From Calliopum simillimum (lineage: Eukaryota; Arthropoda; Insecta; Diptera; Lauxaniidae): DNA of 64,000 nucleotides. Numbering within the stretch: position 1 is the stretch's first letter; each line of letters begins with the position of its first letter. Made by a program: the position numbers and the translations under genes. The notes under the pieces were generated by a model. It ran no database searches, had not been told where the DNA came from, and worked only from the letters and a program-made list of their open reading frames with translations. The stretch is taken from the NCBI GenBank assembly GCA_951812925.1, contig OX638371.1:113669124-113733123 (forward strand), given 5' to 3'. This document shows, piece after piece, positions 10,901-23,226 of the stretch.

Positions 10901-13900
10901 AGCATAACGCTGTAAAAATAGTGTAATTTTTATGGCGTCCACTGTGCTAAACGAAAATTAAAGTAAGTAGTCCTGAAAGTTGACAATAAATTTTTGGTTA
11001 TGTGAGTTGACTAGAATCATGGAGAAAATTCTCTGCATGCTATAAGGTTTTGTATTCCATTAAGTTGAAATGTAACTCGATTTGCCACATAAAAGTTTAA
11101 AGATTTTTAATGAAAGTTTCAATATCGCAATCAATCGCTACATACTACTATGAAGTATAACAGTTCAGCATTGTTTTGATTGCAGTGCATGAAGATTGAA
11201 ATGTTTAATAATGAATAACATATGTATATGTAAATTGCAATGTGTACTAAATTTATGAATGATTTAAATAAAGACATTTCTGAAAAATTTAAATTAATTT
11301 ATGTTTTTGCTTAAGAAGTAACAACGTTTATTTAAAGAGTTATATAAAAAAGTCAAGACCCACCTCCAGACCCAATGTATTGGGAGGCGCTGAGCATTTC
11401 TAGAAGAAAAAAATTTTGGTTTTCCCGCTAGCGCCCCCTTAATACCCCCTTAGGGGTTAGCATCTTACTTGTTCTAAACATTTTAAATGTGTGCATATTG
11501 CTAGGTTTTTAGGTGCTCTGAATGTGAAAATAATGTCAAAAAATAATTTGGAGCACCTAGTCACCCCCTAGTAGCCCCCAAGAGGGATAAAATAACACTT
11601 TTTATAAAAATTTATAAAGAATGTATATAGTATTTGTAGGTTTTTTTAAGGGCTGGAACAGATGACGAGAATAATAATTTTAGTAGCACGGGTAACCCCT
11701 TAAGCCCCCTCCAAGGGGGTTATATTTTCACGTTTCATAAAAATATAAAATGTATATAAATTTTTAGGTTTTTTGGTGCTCTGAAACTGAAAATGATGTT
11801 AAAAAATTATTTCAACCACCAAGTGACCCCTTAGCACCCCCTTATAGCCCCCCGAAGGGTTGAAATTGGGCTTTTTATAAAAATTAAATGTGTATGTGCA
11901 TATTTGGGTTTTTTGGTGAGCAAGAATCATGTTCAACGATAAAAAATAGTTTCAGTATCACAGGTACCCCCTAACACCCCCTGCAAGAGGGTTAAAATTA
12001 CACTAATTATAAAAATATATATCAATTTCTAGGTTTTTTGGTGCTCTGAAACCTAATTTTATATTTTTATAAGAAGTTTAATTTTAACCCCCTTGCATGG
12101 GCGTTAGGGGGTGCCGTTGACGGCTTAAAAACTTGTTTAAGACGACAATTCGACAGTAGTCAGATTGGCAATATTAATTTTGCATGATACAAAAAATCGA
12201 CTGTCCCGTAACCGGAGGTGTCCCACTGCAAATAAAATAAAAATTTAAAGTGAATATTAATTTTATTTTTATCAATTTTGCTGTACTTTTCTTGAGCAAC
12301 ACGCATATTGATGACACCCAAATAATATTTTTATTCCATTGTACAAAAACACAAGAACAACACCAAATACAAATGCAAAGGGCATCAGTAAAAAATGTGT
12401 TGTCCCAGAAAACGTAAAAGTTGCTCTGATTTCAATTTTGCTACCGATGCTGAAAATGATGCTCGTACAGCTGTGTGGGGCTTTTTGCAGAAGTGCTCTG
12501 CTCACGAGAAAGCTTTTTTTTTTCTTATCCTTTTAAGCAGAAGCTGCACCTAGCTGAGCGCTAAGTAGGGAATATACAACAACAGCTACTGATTGTTAAA
12601 CTAAAATCAAAATTTTGGTATCCGTTTAAGGATTTTCATAGACGGGGTTTCTCAAGCAATTGTTTTCAGTTTCAGTTTCATTTCGTGTTTTCGCTAGTGC
12701 GGTACCAAAAACGGTCCAGCAGTACGTGGCGTACGGAACTGGTAACGCGGGAGTGCGAAAAGCTTTATTTGCACTGCTCTTCCTCTTGTGTGTTAATAAA
12801 CTTATAGTAGGGAATCACTACCACAAGCGGTGGATTTACTTATGGTGTACGCCACGAGCCTCCGTACAATGGGAAAATAAAATACGCATCAGCTGTTTTT
12901 TTCGTTGCTTTCATTTGTTATCAACTACGCCCGCAGGAGTTGCTAATAAATTTTATAAAAGCCCTTGCGAAAAATGACATGCCCAAGTAGGATGATGTAG
13001 TAGTTTAACTCACTTTTTTTTACAGAATTAACATCTGATTTTTTCTTAAATTTTGGCTTAAAGTTTTGTTTAAGCTATTCCGACAAAGAAAGATTATTTT
13101 TAATTAAATTAAACACTTATTTGTAGCAGTCTTTATAATGTGATATGTCACAGTGATAACTTTTAGTGATAGTGTTTCGTGGGAGCTCAGCGTTTACAGT
13201 AACAGCACTGCGGTATATTAGCGCCGTCGAAATTGCGATGTTTCTGCTGCATGCCGTTTTAATTAGTTAAACATTCTATAAAAAAACTTTGCTGATGACT
13301 TTGGTAAATTGGCCTGAAGTTTGAAACTCTTCTTTTTCACTCTTAAAGTGATGGATACTGCTATGTTGGCTGTCATTTAAATTGAAAAAGTTTTAAAGTA
13401 ACAAATTTTTCGCTAATCAAGCAAAATACGTTCGCAAATCAGAAAGATGTAAGCAAAAAAAAAAAAAAAAAAAAAAAATAGAAACTTACCAAAATATGTA
13501 TAACTTTGGTGTGTAATACCGAAAAAGTTCAATTTGAAAATAAAAATAAAATCAAGTGTGATTGAAAGTTATAAATGTTACACAAAATTGATCGTGTTTT
13601 TGAAATCAAATGGCTTGCTCCACTTGACTTATATTGAATATAATAAGTCTTTTAAAAAATGCTCTATAAATTACTTTTGAAATTCTAAATTGAAAAATTA
13701 CCATTATCCTCTATCTTTCCACATATCGGCATTTCCGCCAAAAGCTCCACCTTGAGCTAAAAATTTAAATCATTATATCTCCGAAAATATTTATCGCACA
13801 TGAATGAGATTTGAAACATGTATACAAAGCGCCAGGACAAATAATGTTCTATGGAAAAATAGGCGATCCCACGCTCCTAAAAAAAGAAATTCATAATATA

Positions 13901-14828
13901 TGAGATTTGGTACACATGTAAAAGGGATAGGGACAATGACATCCTTTGGAAAAATTTGTGATGTCACCTCAATTTTACAAGATAAGGTGATCCAACATTC
14001 TTCTTTTTGAAAAATTTTCAATAAAAAATTTGTGTGGTGAAAAAATGTCACGTTCATATTGTCACGTATCGATTCAGATTATGATCAAAACAAAGAAAAG
14101 TACAGAAGATATTTGAAGCAAACTTAATACATAATAAAGTAACATTATTGCATAAGATTCTAAAATTAGTCGCACTAGAAAATTCTGACTTGTTTCACTG
14201 AATTCTGACTTTCTTTCAATAGGCACGAAAACTATTTCTATTTTTGTCACGTTCGTTTTGTGTCTTTTTTTGCGTGTATCTTGAAACCACGACTTTGCCT
14301 GCTTTTAAAGTTGGCACTTATTATAGTGCTACCTAAAAGCTATAATGTAAAGTAAAAATTAAAGTAAAAATATGTTTTACTTCTAATGTGTACGACGGTC
14401 ACGTTCGTCACCATGAATTTCTATGTGGCAGAGTGAATTTAATTTAAATCTGCTCAAGAGCACCCTGTGTACTTGAAGACAATATTTCCGTAAGCAACAA
14501 CAAGCAGCATTAAATTTACTTAAAAAAAAATCAATATCCTTTCAGTTTTGAATAAGAATCTGCATTGTTCTTAAACAACGTCGAAAAAAAAAAAATTTTG
14601 ATTTTTTCCAATGAAATGTGCTTTGTAAATATACAAAATTGGGCTTAATTTTATGCAGTAATTTTAAAAATATTCAACCTCCTAAATGTATTGAAAAAAT
14701 CCTAAAAATACTTAAATAAGTAATAAGTAATTTATAAAACGGAAGTCAATATCTAAAATAAAATGTGATATTAAGAAAAAATAATCAAAAAAATTTGTAA
14801 AAAAAAGTTAAATATAAAATTTGCGTAA
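7995..14828 (+). other. Intron stretch with dispersed repeats
   Basis: No convincing exon. At 8060-8580 there is a repeat-like stretch with GTGGGCG / CACGCCCAC words typical of dispersed fly repeats. At 9390-9650 the words GCACGAWATAAGCTGTGA occur twice. TACA/GTAT microsatellite lies around 10640-10835. The C-rich array 11345-12120 is listed separately. A tandem TTCAGTTTCAGTTTCA (12665-12680), initiator-like, sits before a short GC-richer stretch (12700-12900) and may mark a promoter. Long A-runs are present (for example 13450-13480). Confidence 0.5.
11345..12120. repeat. C-rich ~130-bp tandem array
   Basis: C-rich cores such as ACCCCCTTAGGGG, ACCCCCTAGTAGCCCCC, ACCCCTTAAGCCCCCTCC, ACCCCTTAGCACCCCC and ACCCCCTAACACCCCC start near 11444, 11565, 11696, 11826 and 11967. 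The period is therefore about 120-140 bases. Between cores the phrase AGGTTTTTTGGTGCTCTGAA recurs. The last core (about 12085-12115) is inverted (GCGTTAGGGGGTGCC). No ORF. Confidence 0.7.
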
Positions 14829-15765
14829 AAAAAAGAAAACCGCGCGATAAACTTTACTAGAGGTTATCAAAAGCAACAAACTATCAATCTGGATTATACA
14901 ACGAACAACGGACCATGGGAGAAAAACAACGCTTTGGCCGCAACAAGCAGCAGCAACGTTGTCGGTGGCGTTATCACTTCCGTCGGAAGCGTTGCTACAA
15001 ACAATGCACAAACAGCGGCAGCATCATTAGCAGGACCAACAACATCCACAGCTGCCGCTACTTTCAGTGCAAATGTGACAAATGTTCCTATAACAACAAC
15101 ACAAACAACTACAACGGGGACAACAGCAATTACACAACAGCAATCGAAGCTAACGCATCAGCAATTGCAACAGCAATTACTACAGCAATTACAACAACAA
15201 CAGCAGCGACAACAACAGCAGCATTCATCGTTGCACCATCAACATCAGCATCAGCAGCACGTACATCAACCACTGCAACAGCAGCAGCAGAAGCAGCAAA
15301 CATCACATCATCATCATCACCATCAGACGCTACAGCGTCCATTACAACATCAACATTCGCATCCGCCGTTGCAACATCATCATTCAACGCATGCAGCACA
15401 TCCACCATTGCAACATCATATGTCACTGGGCAGTCATCATTATCAGCAGCAACAGCCGCAGCAGTCACAGACGCCGCACCATCATCATCATCATGCAACA
15501 GTACAGCGTCAAAATTCACATCAGCCACAAAAGCACAGTACACTGCAACATCATACGCAGCAACAGCATACTCAGCAACATGCTGCTGCTACAATTCGTC
15601 GTCGTGCTATGACTGTCATTGCGCGTTCAACGCAGCAGCAGCAGCAACCTACTATAACAGCAACAACACTATGCGCCGCTGCTGCTGCTGAGCGCACCTC
15701 CCGCTGTCGTTCTCCCATGATGTTGTGTCACAGTCACAGCGATGGCGAGTTTCCCATGTACAAAG
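14829..15765 (+). CDS. Gln/His-rich alternative 5' exon B
   Basis: One frame is open from just after a stop at 14826-14828 to a strong donor, CAAAG|GTGAGT, at 15765, ending in phase 1. It reads Thr/Ala/Ser-rich, then long Gln runs, then His/Gln runs, then a conserved-looking tail CHSHSDGEFPMYK. The runs come from CAG/CAA (opa) and CAT/CAC repeats. There is no in-frame ATG until 15420, so either translation starts there, giving about 115 residues, or an upstream exon supplies the start. Short AG acceptors near 14858-14862 exist but their tracts are poor. The phase-1 end is the same as in exons A and C and fits the exon at 54271. It is probably an alternative N-terminal exon of the same large gene. 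The 5' boundary is uncertain; the 3' boundary is well supported. Confidence 0.6.
14915..15691 (+). other. Overlapping Ala/Ser/Thr-frame ORF in exon B
   Basis: An ATG in excellent context (ggaccATGGg) at 14915 opens 258 codons in a second frame, rich in Thr, Ala and Ser with Cys near the end, stopping at 15691 before the donor. A 137-codon ORF also exists on the minus strand (15130-15543). Trinucleotide repeats lack stops in most frames, so these are probably by-products. The good start context means an upstream or overlapping ORF cannot be dismissed. Confidence 0.25.
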
Positions 15766-16439
15766 GTGAGTGGTAGTCAGTCAGGATGTTGTTTCATTCG
15801 TTTATTTACACTTTATACATTCTCATATATCTACACACAATGCGGGTCCTTATCAATAATTCTTTATTTTCCATTGTAAAGCTTTTAATGCTCATTGTGT
15901 TTGAATTTTATGCAAAGGCTGTTGTGGGTTGTGGGGCTATGTTTTGTGTTGGTTTGATATGTCCTTGTAGAAAATTTAATGGTTTTGTTTCCGTTATCAC
16001 ACTAGATGTGTCAAAGGTTTTTAGTGATTTTTTCCGGGATGCTCGAATAATTTGCGTACTTATTAGGATTTCACACTTGAAGATATATAACAATACATAT
16101 GGGGGAAACCTATGAAACTAGCACAGAAAATTAAGTTATTAGACTTTATCACCATTAAATTTGGGCCGATTTTCTCTACAAGAGAGTCTAGAAAAAACAT
16201 AATATTTCAATAATAGAATTTTTCATGGTTGTTGTAGTTCCGATATATTTGGAAAATATTGAAATATTGTGTTTGTTGTAGACGACAAAAAAAAAAAAAA
16301 AAAACAAAAACAATTTTTCATGGGTGTGGTTGTGCCGAGAAATTTAGAAAATATTGAAATATTGTGTGTGTTGTAGATGAGGCAAAATTCTACGCTGACT
16401 GCGCTTGGCTCAGTGATTTTAAAATGCTGACTCTAGACT
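15766..16439 (+). other. Intron with a two-copy direct repeat
   Basis: No exon seen. A ~70-base segment at 16216-16286 recurs at 16311-16381; shared words are AATTTTTCATGG, AAAATATTGAAATATTGTG and GTTGTAGA. An A-run separates the two copies, giving a local tandem duplication with a period of about 95 bases. Confidence 0.55.
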
Positions 16440-16665
16440 TGCCTTGCTCTAGAAGACCAAATTTAAGATCCTTGACCATTGGCGTAATCATAGGGTGGCT
16501 TCACGGGTCAAATGCCACGGGCCTCAGGCCGGATGGGACCCCCGGCACTAGAGAGCCGCGAGCATAAAAAATTTCGAGATTTGAACGAGGTAAACGCGAA
16601 GCTGTAGCAGTGCTATCGGTATTCCATTAAATAGGGGCCCCGGCCACCAAGGAGGTAGGAGCAAA
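16440..16665. other. GC-rich island of unknown origin
   Basis: About 220 bases are clearly richer in G+C than their surroundings, with words such as GGCCTCAGGCCGGATGGGAC and AGGGGCCCCGGCCACC. A plus-strand ORF ends at 16567 within it but resembles no family I recognise. A fragment of a retroelement or other transposon is the likeliest explanation. Confidence 0.3.
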
Positions 16666-16995
16666 CTCAAGAAAAATTTATTTGTTTAGGTTAAAAACAA
16701 TCTCTAAAGGCAAATAGCGTAGTAGCTATGTAAAATAAAGAATTAACGTAACCCAAACCAAATCTTCAAACTGCTTAAAAAAACAGAGAAGAAGTGAAGT
16801 ATGTAGATTTGAAGTGGAATACAAACGTTTCAAAAAGTCGGCAAACTAAAAAGCATTTGATAAGACAGGATGCCACTCGATTTTGTTTCAAAAATACCCA
16901 ATAAACTCAATAAAATCCATCATTTGGCTTCTTGTTGGCTGTCCATAGCTAAAAAGTTGTTAATTCCACTATGAAAAGTAAAACTTCAAAACGCT

Positions 16996-17193
16996 TTAAG
17001 GGGGGCTTCTCATGTAAAATTTTCAAAAAATCGATTTTGTCATTTTAGTTTTTGAAAAAATGCTTTTTTTATAGTTCAAACATGTTCTTAAATATATGCA
17101 AAAAATTATTTGTGTGTGTTTTTATATTCCGAGTGAAAAACAATCCCGAAGAACAACTACTTTTTGACGTGTTACATGAGAAGCCCCCCTTAA
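16996..17193. mobile_element. TTAA-flanked hairpin MITE (piggyBac-like)
   Basis: A perfect 23-base inverted repeat, TTTAAGGGGGGCTTCTCATG plus TAA, spans 16995-17017 and 17172-17194. TTAA sits at both outer edges (16996-16999 and 17190-17193), the target duplication used by piggyBac transposases. The interior is about 150 bases of A/T-rich DNA with no transposase. It is best read as a non-autonomous piggyBac-type element. Confidence 0.72.
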
Positions 17194-18358
17194 ATACAAA
17201 ACCATATTATCAACAAAAAGTTTTCATTTTAGATTTGGGAGCCATCTGCTATGATCTACATATCTCCGAATGTCAAAAAATGCCTACAGGGAGATTTTAC
17301 TTGAATAATGAGATTGAACAAATCGTATTATTATTTAAATGTTAAAAGACGATTCGGTGTTCGTATAAAGGTACTCTATGTTGAAAAATCAAAAAATATT
17401 ATTGCATGAATTCTTTTATTATTTTTTCCGAAAATTTAAAGGCTAATGGAGTAATCAAGTTTTCTCTTACAAAAAATTTATCCCACAAAGATTTTCGGTG
17501 AAAAATAAAGCTCACAGGATATACATAAGTAAGTCAGCAAAACAAAAAGGGAATTAAAATAAAAATGTTACTTAAAAAGACATCAATTCTTAAGAAAATA
17601 AGCAACATTCACACTAGATTAGCTTCTATCCATACATGCACATACTACATATATAACCAAGTTAACATCCACACAATGCCATTGACACACAGTACACCGA
17701 CAGCTAAATTAATAACGTTTAAAAGCCAAGAGTTGAATTGTCAACACGTCAAAAGCTTTTTGTCAAATCGCTTTTCAAATGCCGACTTTCAATTTAAAAA
17801 TAAATCAAACATCTTGTGCGATTTTAAAAAATTCTTTTTACAACAAAACATCAAACTAAAAATCCTTGACAGCTGAATGAGAAAGACAGAAAGTGTGGAA
17901 AAGAGTGAGCAAAAAAAAAAAACAACAGTTATAAAAATTGTATATATACGACAGTAAAAACAGCGCGAAAAAAGCGTCCTTTAGTGGCGCCATAATGGTT
18001 AAAAACAAAGTTGCAGAAAAAACGGCAAAACAAAACAGCATACGAAAAAAATAACAAAAATACCCACTAAAAATGTCAAATGGATGAGAAAAGTGTCTAA
18101 ACCAGTAAACCGATCGCAAAAAAAAGACACAACAAAAATCAAAAATACAAGTATTAAAAGCACAATGAATTGCTGCAATGACAGAGCAAAGAAACTCTTT
18201 GAAGTGGTATGGGTGCCATGAATTTACACATACAAAGATATCCAGTAAAGAAATTCTTCATGCATTGGGCATTTTGTTTAGTTTCAAGTAAGATAATAGC
18301 CAATCGCTCTCTTGCTTGATTAAGGTGATTTTGTTGGTTTATGTTTGGTTACGCAAAG
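17194..18358. other. AT-rich intron, no feature recognised
   Basis: Low-complexity A/T-rich sequence with A-runs. Short ORFs at 17565-17876 (+) and 17856-18119 (-) have compositions expected by chance. I see nothing else. Confidence 0.5.
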
Positions 18359-19000
18359 GGTAAGCCCGGGTGAAATGGCACCCCCAGGTAATATGGCACC
18401 CCTTTCAATTTTAGAACTTGCAGCTTTCATAGCATTCAAATATGGAAAAATTTTAGTTCAGTGGCGCGAAATACTTCGTGGTGAATAGATTGTTTAGATG
18501 CAGGTACAGCAGAGCGCTAAGAATTTGATATAATTATGTGGGGCATACATCAAAGTAAACAGAATTAAATGTAATATCTTCTCGGATTAATACAGGTGCG
18601 AGTGAACATCTTTTTCGTTTCGTGGCATTTTTATTTGGCATATATCAAAAAAGAGAAATGGCACCCAATTACTGAGAGTGATATGGTTCCAAAGCTATTT
18701 CTTCTTTTACAAGCTATGAGATATTTGGGACTTATACGGGTGCAAATGCACATGTTTATTCGTTTTGAGGCATTTTTATTCGGTAAATACCAAAAAAGAG
18801 AAATGGTATTCAGCTACTGAAGGAGAAATGGTATACGGCTACTGCGGGTGGTATGGTTCCAATGCCGCGATTGAACATGTTTTATCGTTTCGTGGCATTT
18901 TTATTAGGTACATACCAAAAAGGAGAAATGGCACCCAATTACTGAGGGTGATACGGTTCCATTGTCATTTTTCCTTTTGTAGATTATAAGATTACGTACA
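18359..19000 (+). mobile_element. End fragment of pogo-like element with tandem repeats
   Basis: Begins GGGTAAGCCCGGGTGAAATG, then two copies of a GGTRAWATGGCACCCC unit (to about 18404). The flank CAATTTTAGAACTTGCAGCT follows. The same order appears inverted at 34735-35213. From about 18594 a unit of roughly 125-165 bases, carrying TTTCGTGGCATTTTTATT and GAGAAATGGCACCCAATTAC, is present three times (near 18610, 18755 and 18885); the other copy has it once. No transposase remains. Confidence 0.6.
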
Positions 19001-20425
19001 ATCGCTTCAGAATCGTAGATTTTCAGTCAATTAGGACCTTCAGTAATAAACTTTTTTATTTTTACCTGATTCATTTCGTCACCTCAATGCTACAACTGGG
19101 TAACTCCTAAACTTTCATTCTTGCGATAAAGTCCAAGTGAACCGCTGAGTTATGCAATCAAAACATAATGCCTTATACTTCTTCTTTCACTGAAGCTCAT
19201 TTGCAAAGGAATATGCTACACACTTATTGTGTTCTTGTATTTAATTATTTAAGCATTTAACAAATAGATGTCCGTTAGAATCTTGTACACTTTTATCTGA
19301 TTTCATGAAACTCAGTGGCTGACGCCCTTTATAAACGACCAAATATCTTGAATTGTAAATTTCTAATGCAGAGTTCATCGTATCAATTTGGAGTCATTAG
19401 TCACCAGTCACTACTTTTCCAATAAAGCGTTAATGCGTATATCATATCAGTATGTTGTTGTCATTACTCGCTACAGAATTTGAAAGCTGTTGCTGATGAC
19501 GAAATGCCTGGTCTCTCCGACTATCTTCTAACCAACTGGCTTGACAATCTTTATGCTGTCTGTCTGTTCGTATGTCTCTTTGTACCGTCATACTGTCTGT
19601 CTGGCATTGGATTGGCTTCATCCATTTAGTGGCATTAAATTTAATCGTCAGGATAATGAAAGTACCATTGTGCAACAGAACAGTGGTATGTGACATAGAG
19701 TAGAGAGATGAGCGACGTAGCAAGGACAAATCAATGTGCGTGTGTTTTAGACTCGCATTCACATTATGCTTTTGACAGTTTGTGTATGAAACTTTCGCTT
19801 TGTTGTATCAAATGTTTGCCTATAAATAATACGGTATACTGCGTTGCCTGCATACGCTCACTGCTCCATCAGGATAATGACAGTGACAGCAAACGGAAAC
19901 TAAAATAAAGATAGCAACAATGACAGCAACCGCAATTCAACAGCATAGACATGATAGCGTATAAAAGATGCCACAAGAATATGTTCTTAATGTAGATAAT
20001 TTGTTTGAAAAGAAGTAACTTTGTTGCGCTTAAGTTGTTGGGCTAGAAACGACAGTAACACATTGTTCTATTACTAAATAAATCAATCAATTTTCTTTCT
20101 TGTCACATCTGCATATGTACTTTTATATATAGCCATGAATGAAATGAAAAATTGTTTTAAATAGTCCAGAAATTGAAATACTTTGTACACTTTGTACTGA
20201 CCCCTGAAAATGTGTATTATTTTTTCTCAAATAACGATATTCACATCGATTGAAATATATTTTCTACTACATTACTCATACTCATGTGATTTGACCATTT
20301 GCTCCTCCTTGGAGTTACAGGAAAATACATACATACAACTTTTTTAGAGCTCTCAGTCCGTTGGGAATAGTTATTGAGTTCTTTCTTAAAATTTGAAATA
20401 GTTTTGCAAAATTCATAAAAAACTA
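19001..20425. other. Intron, no gene recognised
   Basis: Mixed-complexity DNA. Short ORFs at 19442-19762 (-) and 19708-19908 (+) show no domain or splice pattern. I see no repeats worth naming. Confidence 0.45.
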
Positions 20426-20914
20426 TGTGCATGAAGTTAGCCCCGCTTCTGTGGAATTTTCCGAAAAAAATCTATTGTGCCGGGGTGTGCTCCACTTGCG
20501 CCGTATTGGAAAAAAAATCGGTTCAAGGATTAATTTTTTATGGCGAGGTCCTTTTTTTAGTGCGAAGTTAACCCCGCTTTTAAGGGATTTTCCTAAAAAT
20601 GTTGTGCCAGGGTGTACTCGACTTGTGCTGCGTTGTGCCGCATTGGAAATCAAAATCGGTTAAAGGATATAGATTCTATGAGGAGGTCCTTTTTCTATGA
20701 AAGCGTGAAGTTGGCCCTGCTTTTGTGGAATTTCCCACATCTTTTTTTTTTGGGAAATTCCACAATAGCAGGGCCAATTTCGTACCCCTCAATAAAATTT
20801 ATATCCTTGGACCGATTTTGATTTCCAATACGGCACAACGCAGCACAAGTCAAGTACACCCCGGCACAACTTTTTTTTGGGAAATTCCACAAAAGCGGGG
20901 CTAACTTCACGCAC
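20426..20914. repeat. Foldback with internal tandem repeats
   Basis: The ends are inverted copies of TGTGCATGAAGTTAGCCCCG (20426 onward; reverse complement ending at 20914). Inside, about 140-base units repeat directly (about 20428 and 20566, then a short third start at 20706). After a spacer (GGGAAATTCCAC near 20752) one unit returns inverted. Recurrent words are TTGTGCCGGGGTGT, GGCGAGGTCCTTTTT and CGCATTGGAAATCAAAATCGG. Short ORFs here on both strands are by-products. Confidence 0.72.
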
Positions 20915-20934
20915 ATTAAAAAACTTCTTCCAAA

Positions 20935-21485
20935 AAAAAGAGTTCTGAAGAGAGTCCTTGATAACGCTCGAAGAGTTCTACAGAAAATCACAGTTTCACT
21001 TTTCAAAATTACACGTAGTTTTCATGTTAATCGCCAAATAAGGTCCCATCGGTCAATAAGGAAAAAATTAATTTTATCTGAGAGGTGTTCTGATTAGAGT
21101 TCTGAATAGCTCTCCAAGGGTTCTTAAGGAAATTTTTGTAATATTTTTCTAAAATATTCGTACTTTTCTTAAGTTTGTGACAGCGATTAATATGAAAACT
21201 ACGAATATTTTGAAAAAACCAAGATTTATTGTACTTTAAAATTCTTTGAGTGCTACCCAGAGATACCATACAATTTTTTTTTCTCGGATACTTAAAAAAG
21301 AAAAAGAAAATTTGTTCGGTTTCTTCGTTTAAAATGATAAGTTCGAACATTTTGGAATATGTTACTAGAGTTTCCTCTTCGAGCGCGATTCAGAACTCCA
21401 ATTAGAACTATTCGATAAAATTTATTTTTTCCTGACTGACCGATGGAACCTAATTTTTCAATTATCATGAAAACTGCGAATAATT
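20935..21485. repeat. Inverted repeat sharing CCGATGGAACC words
   Basis: A left segment (21014-21090: GTAGTTTTCATGTTAATCGC, CCCATCGGTCAATAAGG) returns inverted at 21425-21480 (CTGACCGATGGAACC, ATCATGAAAACTGCGAATA). Related sequence is present at 53210-53400 (GCGCTCGAAGAGTTCTA, GAGCGACCGATGGAACC). It is a dispersed repeat family without coding capacity. Confidence 0.55.
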
Positions 21486-22637
21486 ATTAATACATTATCA
21501 TGAATAACACCTCCAATGTTTAGCTTCCAAGGCTGTACCTGTGCTTGGCTTATTTGTAGTTTTTCATAATTTTTTAAAGTTTTTCGCATCAAGTATTGAA
21601 CAGAAATATTATACCATCAAACTATTTGATTCATATAAAGCCAAAGATATATCAATATTTTAACAAACAAATAAAACCATACAACTTCGATGTCAGAAAA
21701 TATAGTGACAAAACAACTGTCAAGGCAGTGAATTTTTCACATTCATTCGGATAATTTTACTTTCTCTTGTGCTGCACATAAATTAAAGCAATAAAAGGCT
21801 AGACACAAAAGAAAAAAAAATCCGTGCCTTGACGTGAATTTGCAAAATGTGCGTATTCCGTATACAACACGCGCGTGAGGATAGACAATGAAGATGACAT
21901 AACTACAATTACCAACCAACACTCTACAAACACCGACACTTACATGAAACACTAACACTAAGCAAAACCAAGGATGCGCACAAACGTCAAAACCACGACA
22001 ACGACAAGAAGCGTATCGTAACGTTACACCGTAACTTGTAATCAAAAACCGTAAACAACAGTTTGCTGGCGAAAGAAAAAGTTGAAATTTAAATTTGAAT
22101 ACAAAAATAACAAATTGAAGTCGAAAAAAAAAAAAGTGATGCAAAACGTGATTGTAATCGAAAATAAATTGGAATTTGATGCTTAGAAAACGTGGAAGAA
22201 AAACGAAAAAAAGAAAAACATGTTACCTAGCAAGGTGAAGAAAATTGAACTACAAATACAAATAAAAAACTTTCCATAACAATGGAAAAAACTTGAGAAA
22301 TATGATCAATAATATTATCTTTAATATGTGGCACACCCTGTTTCTCCTTTTCTTTCATTTTACCGGTTGAGTAGGTGTCAAATAATATTTGAAAAATGTA
22401 AATTTAACACACAGACACGTAACGTAAATTAGACCTGGCTTAAAGTAAAGCGAAATAGAATTGGTAATGCGTGCTCGATTAATTTTCTTTTGTACGTACT
22501 ATATATGGGTGATCCTACACACGATGGAATATTTTGCGGCCTTGTCGAAGGACAAAACTAAATTGTAGTATGACACTGAAAATAACATCGATCAAGAAGT
22601 AATTTATCTCAAATGTTTTTTTCGACTAGTTGTACTC

Positions 22638-23226
22638 ATTATCTCAGTTTCTACCGCACCAAGGTGCCAAGGACACTTCATAAAATTAAAGCTCATAAAA
22701 AATCATAAAATTCATCTCTACGGACTTTCCTGAAATTATTGGAATTGAAGAAGTTATAGCGAATCTAAAACTTCATTACAAAATATGAAAAACAGAATGT
22801 TAAAAAACGAAATTCGCCCCCTAAAACTATGCAAGATTCTTTTTTTTCACACTGTTTGAAATGTCAAATGTTAAAAGAAAAGAATATGGCATAGTTTTAG
22901 GGGGCGATTTCCGTTTTTTAACATCCTGGTTTTCATATTTTGTACTGAAGTTTTAGATTCGATATAACATCTTCTGAGAAAACTTTGTAGGGATGAGTTT
23001 TATGGTTTTTATGAGCTTTAATTTTATGAAGTGTCCTTGGGCATATAGGGATTTTCGTTTTTTAACATCCTGTTTTTCATATTTTGTAATGAAGTTTTAG
23101 ATTCGCTATAACTTCCTCAATTTCAACAATTTGAGGAAACTTTGTACCGATGAATTTTATGGTTTTTTGTGAGCTTTAATTTTTGAAGTGTCCTTGGCAC
23201 CTTAGGGTGGTATAAACTGAGACAAT
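22638..23226. repeat. Foldback with a duplicated arm
   Basis: The ends are CTCAGTTTCTACCGCACCAA on the left and an imperfect reverse complement, TTAGGGTGGTATAAACTGAG, on the right. The left arm (to about 22830) pairs with 22890-23035. That same arm is present a second time at 23050-23221 (TTTTAACATCCTG, GAAGTTTTAGATTCG, GAAGTGTCCTTGG in both). The outer CTCATTAT / ACAATGAA words extend the inverted symmetry. Confidence 0.7.

Noticed and set aside
15130..15543. 137-codon minus-strand Asp/Val/Ala-rich ORF
   Set aside because: Antisense of CAG/CAT repeats, which rarely contain stops.
20423..21006. Several 70-107-codon ORFs on both strands
   Set aside because: They are translations of the foldback arms and mirror each other; no gene-like composition.
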